DNA of 36,021 nt from Bacteroidota bacterium (GCA_013361065.1 JABWAK010000018.1:1-36021); one strand, 5' to 3'; positions 16,296 to 25,947 are shown, counted from the stretch's first letter. Notes: generated by a model not told the origin, from the letters alone. Made by a program: numbers and translations.

Positions 16296-17356
16296 CCCAA
16301 GAACAGAAGATCATTAAGAACAAAATCGGGCTGCTGAACTTAGCCCAAACCCTGGGAAGCGTCTCCGAAGCCTGTAAGATCTTCGGATATTCCAGAGACA
16401 GCTTCTACCGGTTCAAAGAGCTGTATGAAAATGGAGGCGAACAAGCTCTCCTGGAGATCTCGCGGAAGAAGCCGAACCTAAAGAACCGAGTCGAATCAGA
16501 GATCGAACAGGCCGTTCTGGCGTTCGCCGTTGATCAACCGGCCTACGGTCAAGTTCGGGTCTGTAACGAATTAAAAAAGCGTGCACTGATCGTATCAGCA
16601 ACGACCGTGCGTAATATCTGGATCCGCCACGGTTTAGAGACCTTTAACAAGCGTCTCTCGGCATTGGAAGCAAAAATGGCTAAAGAGAACCTCGTCTTGA
16701 CCGAGGACCAACTCAAAGCTATGGAGCGCAAGCGCGAGGAGAAGGAGGCCCACGGAGAGATCGAGACCGAACATCCGGGGTATCTCGGTGCACAAGACAC
16801 ATATTACGTCGGCACGATCAAGGGTGTGGGCAGGATCTACCAGCAGACCTTCATCGATACCTACTCCAAAGTGGCGTTCGCCAAGCTGTATGACCGCAAG
16901 AACGCTCTGGTGGCAGCCGAGATGCTCAACGACCGGGTGTTACCGTTCTTCGAGGAGCATCAGATACCGCTGCTGCGTGTGCTGACCGATCGCGGAACGG
17001 AGTATTGCGGCGCGCGAGAATCGCACGAATATCAGCTCTATCTGGCGCTGGAAGACATCGATCACTCACGCACCAAAGCACGGCATCCGCAAACCAATGG
17101 CATCTGTGAGCGGTTCCATAAGACCATCCAGCAAGAGTTCTACCAAACAGCGTTCCGGAAGAAGATCTACAGCACGCTGGAACAACTGCAGGCCGATCTG
17201 GACTCGTGGATTATGCATTACAACAATGAACGGCCTCACTCTGGAAAGATGTGTTGCGGCAGAACACCGATGCAGACGTTCAACGATACTCTGGATATGG
17301 CAAAGAACAAGATGTTAAGCGAACAACATCAAACTGACATTACCACGGCGGCTTAA
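16292..17356 (+). CDS. IS481-family DDE transposase
   Basis: 354 residues, full length and without frameshift. The N-terminal 110 residues are a helix-turn-helix region ([25 protein letters not shown]) and a second helical unit ([28 protein letters not shown]). The integrase-like core begins at about 165 with [11 protein letters not shown]; the catalytic triad is likely Asp in QDTYY, Asp in TDRGTEY (about 231), and Glu in CERFHKT (about 270), with the IS481/IS3-type HPQTNG just before. It catalyses cut-and-insert of the element. AAGGAG lies nine bases before the ATG, but the start codon is in a potential hairpin. Confidence 0.95.
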   Translation: MTQEQKIIKNKIGLLNLAQTLGSVSEACKIFGYSRDSFYRFKELYENGGEQALLEISRKKPNLKNRVESEIEQAVLAFAVDQPAYGQVRVCNELKKRALIVSATTVRNIWIRHGLETFNKRLSALEAKMAKENLVLTEDQLKAMERKREEKEAHGEIETEHPGYLGAQDTYYVGTIKGVGRIYQQTFIDTYSKVAFAKLYDRKNALVAAEMLNDRVLPFFEEHQIPLLRVLTDRGTEYCGARESHEYQLYLALEDIDHSRTKARHPQTNGICERFHKTIQQEFYQTAFRKKIYSTLEQLQADLDSWIMHYNNERPHSGKMCCGRTPMQTFNDTLDMAKNKMLSEQHQTDITTAA

Positions 17357-17365
17357 ATTAAAAAA

Positions 17366-17391
17366 TGTCAGATGATGTCTTGACTACTACA
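17366..17391 (-). repeat. Right terminal inverted repeat of the IS
   Basis: 26 bases, TGTCAGATGATG through CTACTACA, inverse of the left end with five mismatches (21 of 26). Confidence 0.92.
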
Positions 17392-17398
17392 CAGTATT
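17392..17398. repeat. Target-site duplication, right copy (CAGTATT)
   Basis: Identical to 16224-16230 and directly adjacent to the right end of the insertion sequence. Confidence 0.92.
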
Positions 17399-17525
17399 CG
17401 ACAGCTTCTGTTGATAGGGAATTGAATATTTCCTCTCTGACAATTGTTCCATTGATCATTGTTCATTGATAATTGTTATTCATCTTCCACTACCTAGTAC
17501 CTAACACCTCCATCATCCTTCCTAC

Positions 17526-19406
17526 TCACTCTCCGTTCTTCATCCTCTCCAGCTCATTCCATCGCGCGTAGAGCTGTTCTACTTTTGTCTTTCCAGCATT
17601 CAGTTCTGCTGTGAGCCGGTCGATCTCATTGCCGTGCTTCTCGTAGAAATCGGATGAGGCGAAGAGCGATTCGAGTTTGTGGACCTCATCTTCCGCATTC
17701 AGGATATCCTGTTCGATCGTCTCGAGTTCCTTCTCTTCCTTCCATTTCAGTTTCTTCGGTGCCGGTTTCGCTGCCGCTTCTGCTTTCTTCTGTTTCTCGC
17801 TCTCGACCTGTGCTGCCAGCCGTGCTGCGCGTTTCTCCAGATAGTAGTCGTAGTTCCCTTCGCTGAAGTGGACCTGTCCGTTCCCTTCGAATGCCAGGAT
17901 GCCGTTACAGACACGGTTCAGGAAATACCGGTCATGGCTCACGGCGATGACGCATCCTTCGAAATCGACAAGCGCTTCCTCCAGCACGCGGAGTGTCGGC
18001 AGGTCGAGATCGTTCGTCGGTTCGTCCAGGATGAGGAAGTTGCCGCCATTCTTGAGGATCTTCGCTAGCAGCAGCCGGCTCCGCTCGCCGCCGGAGAGTT
18101 TCTCCACCTTCGTGTTGATCCGGTCGTCCGCGAAGAGGAACCGGCGCAGATAGGACCAGACCGTGAGACGCTGTTCGCCGAACATGATCCAATCATTCCC
18201 TTCGCCGATCTCCTTCACGACCGTGTTCTCGTCGTTCAGGGCGATGCGTGACTGGTCGATATAATTGATGACCGTCCGCTCGCCGATCTCGATGCTCCCT
18301 TCGGTCGGCGGCATCTCCTGGAGGATCAGCTTCAGCAGCGTCGTCTTCCCCAATCCGTTCCGTCCAACGATGCCGAGTTTCCGCTTCTTGTCGAACAGCA
18401 GGTCGATGTGAGAGAAGAGTTTCCGTCCTCCCAGTTCCATGCCGACATGCTTCAGATTGAGGATGGTGTTGCCGAGACCGCCCGGCGGCGGGAGCAGGAG
18501 GGAGACCTCGCGCTCGACCTGCAGTCCTTCCTTGTCCGCGATCTCGAAATAGTTCTTCAGCCGGCTCTTCGATTTGGTCGTCCGTGCTTTCGGCCCACGG
18601 CGGACCCATTCCAGTTCGCGGCGGAGGAAGTTGTTCCGCTTCTTCTCCTCGGCGGCGAGCTGTTCCTGCCGTTCCGCTTTGTTGATGAGGAAATCGGTGT
18701 AGTTGCCGGTGTGCGGGTAGCAGAGTCCGTTGGAGAGTTCCACGATGCGGTTGGCGATGGAATCGAGGAAATACCGGTCGTGGGTGACGAACAGACAGGC
18801 ACCGTCATAATCGTCCAGGAATTCCTCCATCCATTCGATCGACTGGGTGTCCAGATGGTTCGTCGGTTCGTCCAGGATGAGCAGATCGGGTCGGGAGATG
18901 ATGGCACGGCAGAGTGCCACGCGGCGCTTTTCGCCGCCGGAGAGGGTGGTGATGTCCCGGTCCTTTGCCGGAACGTTGAGCGAGTGCATCGCTGCTTCCA
19001 CGCGGTTCTCCAGGTTCCACCCATCCAGCAAGTGGATATGCTCTTCCAGCACGTGTCGGCGTTCGGAATCATAGGGGAGTGATTCGTACTCGCGCAGGAT
19101 GTCGATCACATCATGCGCACCGTCCATGATATTCTCGAACACGTTCTTCGATTCATCCAGCGTGAAATCCTGCGAGAGGTAGCCGGTGATGAGTTCGCGT
19201 TTGCGGGAGATGGTGCCGCTGTCGGGCGGGATGAGTCCGGCCACGATCTTGATGAGCGTCGACTTGCCGGAACCGTTCGTTCCGATCAGACCGATCCGGT
19301 CCCCCTGGTGGATGTTGAGCGATGCGTCTTTCAGCACGACCTGTTCGCCGAAGCGGATGGAGATATCCTGCGCGGCGATCAGTACTTGTCCTATCGGTTT
19401 TGCCAT
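17526..19406 (-). CDS. uup: ABC-F family ATPase, Uup type
   Basis: 626 residues, two ABC domains in one soluble chain. Domain 1 has Walker A GTNGSGKST (about 42-50), signature LSGGEKRR (about 155) and Walker B LLILDEPTNHLD. Domain 2 has GRNGLGKTT (about 348), LSGGERSR (about 440) and FLILDEPTNDLDL. A charged linker between them (about 240-290: ERQEQLAAEEKKRNNFLRREL) is the P-site-tRNA-interacting arm of ABC-F proteins. The last 90 residues form a Lys/Glu-rich coiled coil, the Uup hallmark. ABC-F proteins act on ribosomes; Uup is also linked to precise excision of transposons in E. coli, a curious neighbour for the IS. AGGA precedes the ATG. Confidence 0.93.
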   Translation of the reverse strand: MAKPIGQVLIAAQDISIRFGEQVVLKDASLNIHQGDRIGLIGTNGSGKSTLIKIVAGLIPPDSGTISRKRELITGYLSQDFTLDESKNVFENIMDGAHDVIDILREYESLPYDSERRHVLEEHIHLLDGWNLENRVEAAMHSLNVPAKDRDITTLSGGEKRRVALCRAIISRPDLLILDEPTNHLDTQSIEWMEEFLDDYDGACLFVTHDRYFLDSIANRIVELSNGLCYPHTGNYTDFLINKAERQEQLAAEEKKRNNFLRRELEWVRRGPKARTTKSKSRLKNYFEIADKEGLQVEREVSLLLPPPGGLGNTILNLKHVGMELGGRKLFSHIDLLFDKKRKLGIVGRNGLGKTTLLKLILQEMPPTEGSIEIGERTVINYIDQSRIALNDENTVVKEIGEGNDWIMFGEQRLTVWSYLRRFLFADDRINTKVEKLSGGERSRLLLAKILKNGGNFLILDEPTNDLDLPTLRVLEEALVDFEGCVIAVSHDRYFLNRVCNGILAFEGNGQVHFSEGNYDYYLEKRAARLAAQVESEKQKKAEAAAKPAPKKLKWKEEKELETIEQDILNAEDEVHKLESLFASSDFYEKHGNEIDRLTAELNAGKTKVEQLYARWNELERMKNGE

Positions 19407-19550
19407 GTGTCCTGTCGTTCGATGATGGGTCCTTGAAACAACAACATACGAAAATATCCTCCCGCCTCAGAGGAATATTTGCGCTTTTCTCCGATTGCAG
19501 GAGCATCAGAAAACCGTTACATTGCATCACAAAAGGAACAGGGAACGACG

Positions 19551-19715
19551 ATGGCAAAACACGAAGAACGTCCTCTCATGGTGAAATGCCCCAACTGCAA
19601 GCAGACCCGTGAGCCGGACCTGAATGAAACGACGAACCGGTATGTCTGCTCCATCTGCAACGAACCGGTCGATGTGCAGGTGATCATCGAGAAGAAGAAG
19701 CGGGGTCTGAAGTGA
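19551..19715 (+). CDS. Tiny zinc-ribbon protein
   Basis: 54 residues. Two Cys pairs, CPNC (about 12-15) and CSIC (about 33-36), frame a short Thr/Asn-rich segment, the plan of a single zinc ribbon. A basic tail EKKKRG ends it. AGGAACAGGGA lies 7-10 bases upstream of the ATG; an in-frame ATG further up (19479) has no such site and would add an unrelated-looking stretch. Its stop overlaps the GTG of the deacetylase gene (GTGA), which supports it being a real translated gene. Function unknown; zinc ribbons of this size may bind RNA, DNA or a protein partner. Confidence 0.75.
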   Translation: MAKHEERPLMVKCPNCKQTREPDLNETTNRYVCSICNEPVDVQVIIEKKKRGLK

Positions 19716-20596
19716 ACCGGGACTTCCGTGCTGCACTCCTGTTGATCATGGCGGTGACCGGTACGCTCGGCGCGCAAACAAAAGAACGGATCCCGATACT
19801 GCTCCGGTTTGATGACTGGGGAATGTCGCATAGTGTGAATGTTGCGGCTAAAAAGGTTGTGGAAGCGGGATACCCGGTCTCGGCATCGATCATGTTCGCC
19901 TGTCCGTGGTATCAGGAGGCAGTGGAGATCGTGAAAGGAGAGCCGCATGTGTCGGTCGGCGTCCATCTGACATTGAATGCCGAATGGAAGCACTACCGAT
20001 GGGGTCCGGTGGCAGGCCGCAGTGCCGTTCCGTCACTGGTCGACAGCCTCGGATTCTTCTTCCCGTCCCGTGCGGCATTGTTCGGCAACAATCCGTCGCT
20101 TTCAGAGATCGAGACCGAACTTCGTGCTCAGATCGACCGGGCGGTCCGGTCCGGTGTGCGAATCGATTATCTTGATTATCATATGGGTGCCGCAGTGCAG
20201 ACACCGGAAACCCGCTCCATCGTGGAACGGCTCGCCGCAGAATATGGTCTGGCCGTATCGCGCTACTTCGATGAGGTGGACGTGGAATCAGGATATGCCG
20301 TCCCGGTTACGAATAAGCTCGATTCCATGGTGAGCAGGACCAAACGGTTGAAGCCGGGCGGAACGAAACTGTATGTGATCCATGTCGGAATGGATGATGC
20401 GGAGTTGGGCGCGATGGAGGACCTGAACGTGTTCGGTCCGAAGGGGATGAGCAAACACCGTCAGTCGGAGCTTGATGCGGTTCTCTCGCCGCAGTTCCTC
20501 TCCGTCATCCGTGATCCGCGGTTCCGGCTGGTGAATTACCGCACCATGATCGATGAGCGCAGTCTCCAATCCATGAAACGTCCGGCCATCGAGTGA
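19712..20596 (+). CDS. ChbG/HpnK (YdjC-like) family carbohydrate deacetylase, exported
   Basis: 294 residues, GTG start in a GTGA overlap. A signal peptide is visible (MNRDFRAALLLIMAVTGTLGAQ). The family signatures follow: LLRFDDWGMS near residue 30-40, where the DD pair belongs to the metal site, GVHLTLNAEW (about 85-94) with a metal His, and YLDYHMG (about 153-159) with the second His. ChbG-type enzymes remove acetyl groups from chito-oligosaccharides or other N-acetyl sugars. The exported location suggests action on cell-envelope or external glycans. The next gene starts four bases after its stop. Confidence 0.87.
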   Translation: MNRDFRAALLLIMAVTGTLGAQTKERIPILLRFDDWGMSHSVNVAAKKVVEAGYPVSASIMFACPWYQEAVEIVKGEPHVSVGVHLTLNAEWKHYRWGPVAGRSAVPSLVDSLGFFFPSRAALFGNNPSLSEIETELRAQIDRAVRSGVRIDYLDYHMGAAVQTPETRSIVERLAAEYGLAVSRYFDEVDVESGYAVPVTNKLDSMVSRTKRLKPGGTKLYVIHVGMDDAELGAMEDLNVFGPKGMSKHRQSELDAVLSPQFLSVIRDPRFRLVNYRTMIDERSLQSMKRPAIE

Positions 20597-20600
20597 ACCT

Positions 20601-22439
20601 ATGCCAGTGAGAATCCTTCCGCTGTTCATCCTTGTCACCTTCCTTTCCTCCGCGCAGCCGACCACCGGTTTCTCGTTCGCCCATATCTCGGATACGCACA
20701 TCGGCAACGCAACTGCGGCGGAGGATCTTCGCCGGACCGTGGCGGATATCAATAGTATGGATTCTCTTGCATTTGCCGTCATCTCCGGCGACATCACCGA
20801 ATACGGTTCGGACGAGCAGCTGCGGCTGGCGAAGCAGATCCTGGACAGTCTGACCATCCCATGGTATATCGTCCCGGGCAATCATGATATGAAATGGTCC
20901 GCATCGGGCGGACGGTCGTTCTCCGTGGTCTTCGGTTCGGAGAATTTCGCGTTCCGGCACGGCGGTTATCAGTTCATCGGTATGCATCAGGGACCTCGCA
21001 TGCGGATGGGGGATGCATATTGGGCACCGGAGGATCTCCGCTGGTTCGATTCTGTCGCCGCAGCGTCACGGCTCGGCGAGGAACGGACGCCGCTGATCTT
21101 CGTGACACACTATCCGGCCGATTCCGGCATCGCAAATTGGCGGGCGATGACCGAACGCTTGCGGAAGTTCAACACACAGCTGCTGCTGAACGGACACTGG
21201 CACACGAATAAGTTCGATCATTTCGACGGACTGCCGAGTTTCGTCGGCCGCTCCAACCTCCGTGCACGGGAAGAATTCGGCGGGTACAACATCATCACCG
21301 TCCGCACTGATTCCATCACGGCATCCACGCGCATACCGGGAAGGAGGACGCGACCGCAGTGGGCATCCGTTGCTGTTGGTGAACGGAGTTTCACTCCGTT
21401 GTCACCTGTCGATCACGAAGCGATAGATATCGGCAACGCTACGCTGCGTTGGAAGCACGTCGCACCGGTATCGATGACGTCGGCTCCGGCTGTGTATGGA
21501 GATAAGATCGCGGCAGGATATTCCGACGGCAGTGTCGTTGTTCGCCGGTTGAAGGATGGTAAGGAATTGCTGCGGTTCAAGGTCCCCGGCGGGGTCTACT
21601 CGTCTCCGGCAATGGACGACCGCTCCATCATCATCACCTCATCGGACAGCACGATCGCATCGTATGCACTGAAGAACGCCAAGCGTCAGTGGAGTCTCAG
21701 GACGAGTGCGGCAATAGTGGCATCACCGGTCATCCATAACGGGACGGTCTATACCGGCGCCAGTGACCATGTATTCCGCGCCATCGATCTGAAGAGCGGA
21801 ACGGTCCGTTGGTCGTTCGATTCGCTGCAGGGATTCGTCGAGGCGCGTCCGACCATCGTCGGCGGAAAGGTCCTCATCGGCGCGTGGGATGAACATCTCT
21901 ATTGTCTGGATGAAGGGACCGGTGCTTTGCTCTGGAAATGGAAAGGGGAGAAACGTGGGACGCTGCTTTCACCGGCTGTCTGTGAACCGGTGGTCGCTCA
22001 CGGGAAGGTCTTCATCGTCGCTCCGGACCGCTTCATGACCGCGCTGGATGTTGAGACCGGAACGGTGGTGTGGCGGACAAACCGGTTCCAGGTCCGGGAA
22101 ACGATCGGCATCTCTGAGGACGGCGAACGGGTCTATGTCAGAACGATGAATGATTCCCTCTACGCGTTGTCCGCCCGGTCCGCGCAGCCGGAAGCGGTGT
22201 GGAGCCTCCATGCAGGAATCGGCTATGATATCAATTCCGCACAGATCCGTGAGAAGGAGGGAATCGTCTTCTTTGCATCGGACAACGGTATGCTGGTGGT
22301 TGCGGATGGCAAGAGCGGCGCACTCCTGCGCACGATGAAGATCGGATCCGTTATCGCGCACACTCCGGTACCGTTATCGAAGAATAGGGTCATCTTTTCC
22401 AATATCACCGGGACGATGATGGATATCCAATGGAAGTAA
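20601..22439 (+). CDS. Secreted metallophosphoesterase fused to a PQQ-like beta-propeller
   Basis: 612 residues with a signal peptide (ILPLFILVTFLSSAQP). Residues about 25-260 are a calcineurin-like phosphoesterase with the five usual blocks: DTH (Asp 31, His 33), GD in SGDITE, GNHD (about 94-97), THYP, and GHWH (about 200). Residues about 285-612 are a series of strand repeats of the type YTGASDHVFRAIDLKSGTVRW, i.e. a PQQ-like or BamB-like propeller of roughly seven blades. The enzyme would cleave a phosphomonoester or diester outside the cytoplasm; the propeller probably binds substrate or the envelope. It is coupled to the deacetylase gene (four-base gap). Confidence 0.92.
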   Translation: MPVRILPLFILVTFLSSAQPTTGFSFAHISDTHIGNATAAEDLRRTVADINSMDSLAFAVISGDITEYGSDEQLRLAKQILDSLTIPWYIVPGNHDMKWSASGGRSFSVVFGSENFAFRHGGYQFIGMHQGPRMRMGDAYWAPEDLRWFDSVAAASRLGEERTPLIFVTHYPADSGIANWRAMTERLRKFNTQLLLNGHWHTNKFDHFDGLPSFVGRSNLRAREEFGGYNIITVRTDSITASTRIPGRRTRPQWASVAVGERSFTPLSPVDHEAIDIGNATLRWKHVAPVSMTSAPAVYGDKIAAGYSDGSVVVRRLKDGKELLRFKVPGGVYSSPAMDDRSIIITSSDSTIASYALKNAKRQWSLRTSAAIVASPVIHNGTVYTGASDHVFRAIDLKSGTVRWSFDSLQGFVEARPTIVGGKVLIGAWDEHLYCLDEGTGALLWKWKGEKRGTLLSPAVCEPVVAHGKVFIVAPDRFMTALDVETGTVVWRTNRFQVRETIGISEDGERVYVRTMNDSLYALSARSAQPEAVWSLHAGIGYDINSAQIREKEGIVFFASDNGMLVVADGKSGALLRTMKIGSVIAHTPVPLSKNRVIFSNITGTMMDIQWK

Positions 22440-22500
22440 CTTCACCAGAAAACAGATATTGATGTTCAATTTGCACACTCATTCAAGAAGAAGGAATCAT

Positions 22501-24042
22501 ATGAAACGCGCATTGATCGTTCTGTTGATGTTCTGCACAGTGTCTGTCCATTCCCAACCTCTTCCCAAGGATTTCGATGCGTATGTGGAGAAGGTCCTGA
22601 AAGCATTCAATGTTCCCGGAGCAGCGGTGGCGGTGGTGAAGGACGGGAAGGTGATCCTGGCAAAAGGATACGGCGTGAAGACCGTCGGGACGAACGATAA
22701 GGTCGACGGCAGGACGAATTTCAGCATCGCTTCCAACACCAAGGCATTCGTTGGTACGGCACTCGGTATGCTGGTGGATGATGGCAAATTGAAATGGAAT
22801 GACCGGGTGGTGGATGTGCTTCCGTGGTTCCAGCTCAGCGATCCGTATGTGACCAAAGAGATGCGCATCATCGATCTGCTGGTGCACAGGAGCGGGCTTG
22901 GACTGGGAGCAGGTGACCTGCTCATCTGGCCGACCAACACGTACGATCAGAAGGATGTGGTCCGCCGGTTCAAGCATGTCCCGCTGGCGACCAGCTTCCG
23001 AAGCACCTATGCGTATGACAACATCCTCTATCTTATCGCCGGAGAGGTGATCGAAGCGGTGAGCGGCATGCCGTGGGATCAGTTCGTGCAGAAACGGATC
23101 TATGACAAGCTCGGCATGAAGAACAGCACGCTCACCTTTGCCGATGCCGTGAAGAAGGGGAATGCTGCAACACCGCATGCCGAGATCAACGGTGTCGTCC
23201 GTCCGGTGGCAGCATCGGACAGCGCCAAGACCAATCCTGCCGCCACAGTGAACTCCAATGCAGAGGATATCGCGAAATGGATGATCTGCCAGCTCGATTC
23301 CGGCAGGGTGAAAGGTGGAACACCGCTGTTCACTCCCGCAACTGCGCGGAATCTTTGGTCCGTCGTCACTCCGCTGCCGGTACCGAAGGTCGCGAAAGAG
23401 GTCGCACCGCTCCAGGCGAACTTCATCGGCTATGGTGCCGGTTTCAATCTGCGGGATTACCGCGGCAAGAAACTGGTCTGGCATACCGGTGCACTGAGCG
23501 GCATGCTCTCCTATGTGGCAATGATCCCGGAACTGAATGTCGGCGTGGCGGTCTTCACCAATCAGGAGATCGCCGGGTCGTTCTATTCCATCGGCTGGCG
23601 GGTGCTGGACCATTACATCGGCGCACAGCATGACTGGCTGACGGCCTATACGACGCTGAAAGCGCGGGCCGATTCCATCAACGCTGCAGCGGATGCGAAG
23701 ACCGCCGCCGTCCGTGATTCGCTTTCCACGCCGTCCCTGCCGCTGGAGAAGTATGCAGGGAAGTACAACGACGCCTGGTACGGCGACATCACCATCGAAC
23801 AGAGGAACGGCCGGCTCTTCATGCAGTTCGTTCCGACGCCGTCATTGGGCGGATATCTCGAACATTATCAGTATAACACCTTCATTGCTCGGTGGAGCGA
23901 TCCGGAGATGCGTGCCGATGCGTTCGTCACCTTTTCGCTCCATCCGGACGGCAGTATCGAGCATGCAAAGATGAAAGCGGTATCCCCGGCGACCGATTTC
24001 AGTTTCGATTTCCACGACCTGCTGCTGAAGCCGGTGAAATGA
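22501..24042 (+). CDS. Secreted serine hydrolase (beta-lactamase class C / PBP-like) with DUF3471-like C-terminus
   Basis: 513 residues. ATG 22501 has AAGAAGGA six bases upstream; the in-frame ATG at 22459 lacks a site. The signal peptide is MKRALIVLLMFCTVSVHSQ. Catalytic motifs are SNTK (nucleophile Ser about residue 77), YDN (about 178) and HTGALSG (about 333). Residues about 415-513 look like the small beta-barrel DUF3471 domain often found after this hydrolase (LEKYAGKYNDAWYGDITIEQRNG). Related proteins are esterases, D-aminopeptidases or beta-lactamases. It differs from the larger serine hydrolase at 480-2927 in domain order, so the two are not recent duplicates. Confidence 0.92.
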   Translation: MKRALIVLLMFCTVSVHSQPLPKDFDAYVEKVLKAFNVPGAAVAVVKDGKVILAKGYGVKTVGTNDKVDGRTNFSIASNTKAFVGTALGMLVDDGKLKWNDRVVDVLPWFQLSDPYVTKEMRIIDLLVHRSGLGLGAGDLLIWPTNTYDQKDVVRRFKHVPLATSFRSTYAYDNILYLIAGEVIEAVSGMPWDQFVQKRIYDKLGMKNSTLTFADAVKKGNAATPHAEINGVVRPVAASDSAKTNPAATVNSNAEDIAKWMICQLDSGRVKGGTPLFTPATARNLWSVVTPLPVPKVAKEVAPLQANFIGYGAGFNLRDYRGKKLVWHTGALSGMLSYVAMIPELNVGVAVFTNQEIAGSFYSIGWRVLDHYIGAQHDWLTAYTTLKARADSINAAADAKTAAVRDSLSTPSLPLEKYAGKYNDAWYGDITIEQRNGRLFMQFVPTPSLGGYLEHYQYNTFIARWSDPEMRADAFVTFSLHPDGSIEHAKMKAVSPATDFSFDFHDLLLKPVK

Positions 24043-24063
24043 CCATCGAAAGGATCCGTCTCT

Positions 24064-24513
24064 ATGCTGCCGCAGCACATCAATGATATCGCCACCGCCA
24101 TCCAGCTGGCACTCGCGCCGGTCTTTCTGCTCACCGCCATCGCCGGCATGCTGAGCGTGATGACCGGCCGACTCAGCCGCATCATCGACCGAGGACGCTT
24201 CCTGACGGAGGGGGGACACACAGCGACGCTGCCGCAGCAGGAGGAAGTGGAGGAGGAACTGCACATCCTGGAGAAGCGGCGTCATTACACCAGCGTTGCC
24301 ATCACCGCCTTCACCATCGCGGCGCTGCTCGTCTGCCTGGTCATCACCACGCTCTTCCTGGAAGTGATGTTCTCCGCACCGCTTCACTGGGTGATCGGCG
24401 TGCTGTTCTCGTTCGGCACGCTCGTTCTGGTGATCGGACTGATGTTCTTCCTGCGGGAGGTGCATCTGGCGACCACGACCATCCGGATCCATAAACCACA
24501 GACCAAAGCATGA
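24064..24513 (+). CDS. DUF2721-type small membrane protein
   Basis: 149 residues. Three hydrophobic helices are visible: about 15-35 ([19 protein letters not shown]), about 76-98 and about 103-127. A charged loop [16 protein letters not shown] and an acidic stretch [14 protein letters not shown] lie between helices 1 and 2. This plan, with the RLSRIIDR text, is that of the DUF2721 family, whose function is unknown. It should be in the inner membrane. The stop overlaps the next start as ATGA. Confidence 0.82.
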   Translation: MLPQHINDIATAIQLALAPVFLLTAIAGMLSVMTGRLSRIIDRGRFLTEGGHTATLPQQEEVEEELHILEKRRHYTSVAITAFTIAALLVCLVITTLFLEVMFSAPLHWVIGVLFSFGTLVLVIGLMFFLREVHLATTTIRIHKPQTKA

Positions 24514-24749
24514 GCTCACAGCCGAACAATCCGCTGCACGGCATCACACTGGAAGCGATCGTGAATCACTTGGTGGAACATCTGGGGTGGGAGGAGCTGG
24601 GGAAATGTATCAGGATCCGATGTTTCAATGAGAATCCGAGCGTCAAATCGAGCCTGACGTTCCTGCGGAAGACTCCGTGGGCGCGGAAGAAAGTGGAAGA
24701 ACTCTATCTGGAGGTCCTGCGGGAACAGCAGGACCCTTCGCATCGTTGA
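24510..24749 (+). CDS. VF530 family (DUF2132) small protein
   Basis: 79 residues, coupled to the gene before by ATGA. The text [60 protein letters not shown] is characteristic of the VF530/DUF2132 family, a small helical DNA-binding-like fold of unknown role. It is soluble. Its stop is 21 bases from the stop of the convergent GH16 gene. Confidence 0.93.
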   Translation: MSSQPNNPLHGITLEAIVNHLVEHLGWEELGKCIRIRCFNENPSVKSSLTFLRKTPWARKKVEELYLEVLREQQDPSHR

Positions 24750-24770
24750 CGACCCGCCGTCCGCAGCCGC

Positions 24771-25841
24771 TCATTTGAGCAGCTGCATCTTCATCACCTC
24801 TGTGGAACCATTCGCCGTCAGCCGGCAGAGATACATCCCGCTCGGAAGCGCGGAGGCATCGAACGTCCGTTCATATGCTCCGGCAGACTGCCGTTCACTC
24901 ACCAGTGTCTGCACCGTACGGCCGAGCAGGTCGGTCACGGTGAGCGTAACGAAACTCTCCGCTGCGATGGAATACCGGATCGCCGTGGAAGGATTGAAGG
25001 GATTAGGATAGTTCTGTTCCAGCGAAAAGCGGTGCGGAACAGCATCCGTACCGGTCACACCGGTGGTGCTCTTCTGATAGACGCGGACGTAATCGATCTC
25101 GAACAGCTGCGGGAAGGTGGTCGTGGCATCGGGTGAACCGGGCCAGTTGCCGCCGACGGCAAGGTTCAGGATGATGAAGTGCGGTGCACGGAATGCATTC
25201 AGTGCGGTCGGCTGTGTGTTGATCACACAGTACTGCACGCCGTCCAGATACCAGATGATCTGTTTGTCGTCCCACAGGATGGAATAGGTGTGGAACTCAT
25301 CCGCTAACCGGCCGGAAGCGAGTGCTTTGCTCAGACCGTACTGAGCATGTCCGTTCTGATACCAATGCGCGGTGCCGAAGACACGTCCGTCCCCGCCGGT
25401 GGAGGTCGTCGGTCCGCCGATCATCTCCATGATGTCGATCTCCCCGCACGCCGGCCAGCCGACGGTGCCGATGTTCGCGCCGAGCATCCAGAAGGCCGGC
25501 CAGATCCCTTTCCCGTACGGCAGTTTCATCCTCGCTTCGATCTTACCGTAGAGCCATGACTTCTTGGTGTGCAGCCGTGCTGAGGTATACAATTTTCCCA
25601 GGTACGATTCCTTCAGCGCCATGATCTTGAAGACACCGCCGCTCAGAAAGCTGTTCTGCATCCGGCTGGTGTAATACTGCAGTTCGTTGTTCCCGCCGCC
25701 GTTCCCATTCACCTCATATTCCCACTCATTGGTGTTCACGGCTGTGGAGTCGAATTCATCCGACCAGACGAGCGTATACGTCTGAGAAACGGCAGGAATG
25801 GAGATGATGAACAGGAGAAGCAACATTGATACGGCGCGCAT
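24771..25841 (-). CDS. Secreted glycoside hydrolase family 16 with type IX secretion sorting domain
   Basis: 356 residues from the ATG at 25841, which begins a clear signal peptide (MRAVSMLLLLFIISIPAVSQ); the frame stays open further up but adds a non-signal leader. The GH16 catalytic site is GEIDIMEMIG (E-x-D-x-x-E), with WSDEFD at the front and WPAFWMLG and WYLDGVQY as further landmarks. These enzymes cut beta-1,3(-1,4)-glucans such as laminarin. The last 85 residues, SLEQNYPNPFNPST through GMYLCRLTANG, are a Por-type sorting domain that directs export by the type IX system, seen mainly in FCB-group bacteria. A single gene on its strand with no polysaccharide-utilisation partners next to it. 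Confidence 0.93.
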   Translation of the reverse strand: MRAVSMLLLLFIISIPAVSQTYTLVWSDEFDSTAVNTNEWEYEVNGNGGGNNELQYYTSRMQNSFLSGGVFKIMALKESYLGKLYTSARLHTKKSWLYGKIEARMKLPYGKGIWPAFWMLGANIGTVGWPACGEIDIMEMIGGPTTSTGGDGRVFGTAHWYQNGHAQYGLSKALASGRLADEFHTYSILWDDKQIIWYLDGVQYCVINTQPTALNAFRAPHFIILNLAVGGNWPGSPDATTTFPQLFEIDYVRVYQKSTTGVTGTDAVPHRFSLEQNYPNPFNPSTAIRYSIAAESFVTLTVTDLLGRTVQTLVSERQSAGAYERTFDASALPSGMYLCRLTANGSTEVMKMQLLK

Positions 25842-25947
25842 ACGGTTACTCGGTCGGCTGATGGATAAAAGAGTGCAATGCTCCATTAATGTAGAGCACA
25901 ATTGGAGCAATAGCAATGGGAATCAGGGAAGGGTGGAAGGGAGGAAT

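Larger units (their letters stand above)
16231..17391 (+). mobile_element. Complete IS481-family insertion sequence, 1161 bp
   Basis: The element is bounded by 26-bp imperfect inverted repeats (21 of 26 identical) beginning TGTA at both ends, holds one intact transposase gene, and is flanked by a perfect 7-bp direct repeat. All expected parts of a functional element are there. It lies between the stop of the phosphatase gene and the end of the convergent ABC-F gene, so it interrupts no coding sequence. With the element removed, the restored target is a small hairpin, GCTGTC (16219-16224) with GACAGC (17400-17405). Confidence 0.93.

Noticed and set aside
16160-17525. A-rich and TTGTTCATTG-type near-repeats on both sides of the insertion sequence as a repeat array
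   Set aside because: They are short, irregular AT-rich intergenic text without constant repeat and spacer lengths, so neither a CRISPR array nor a defined repeat.
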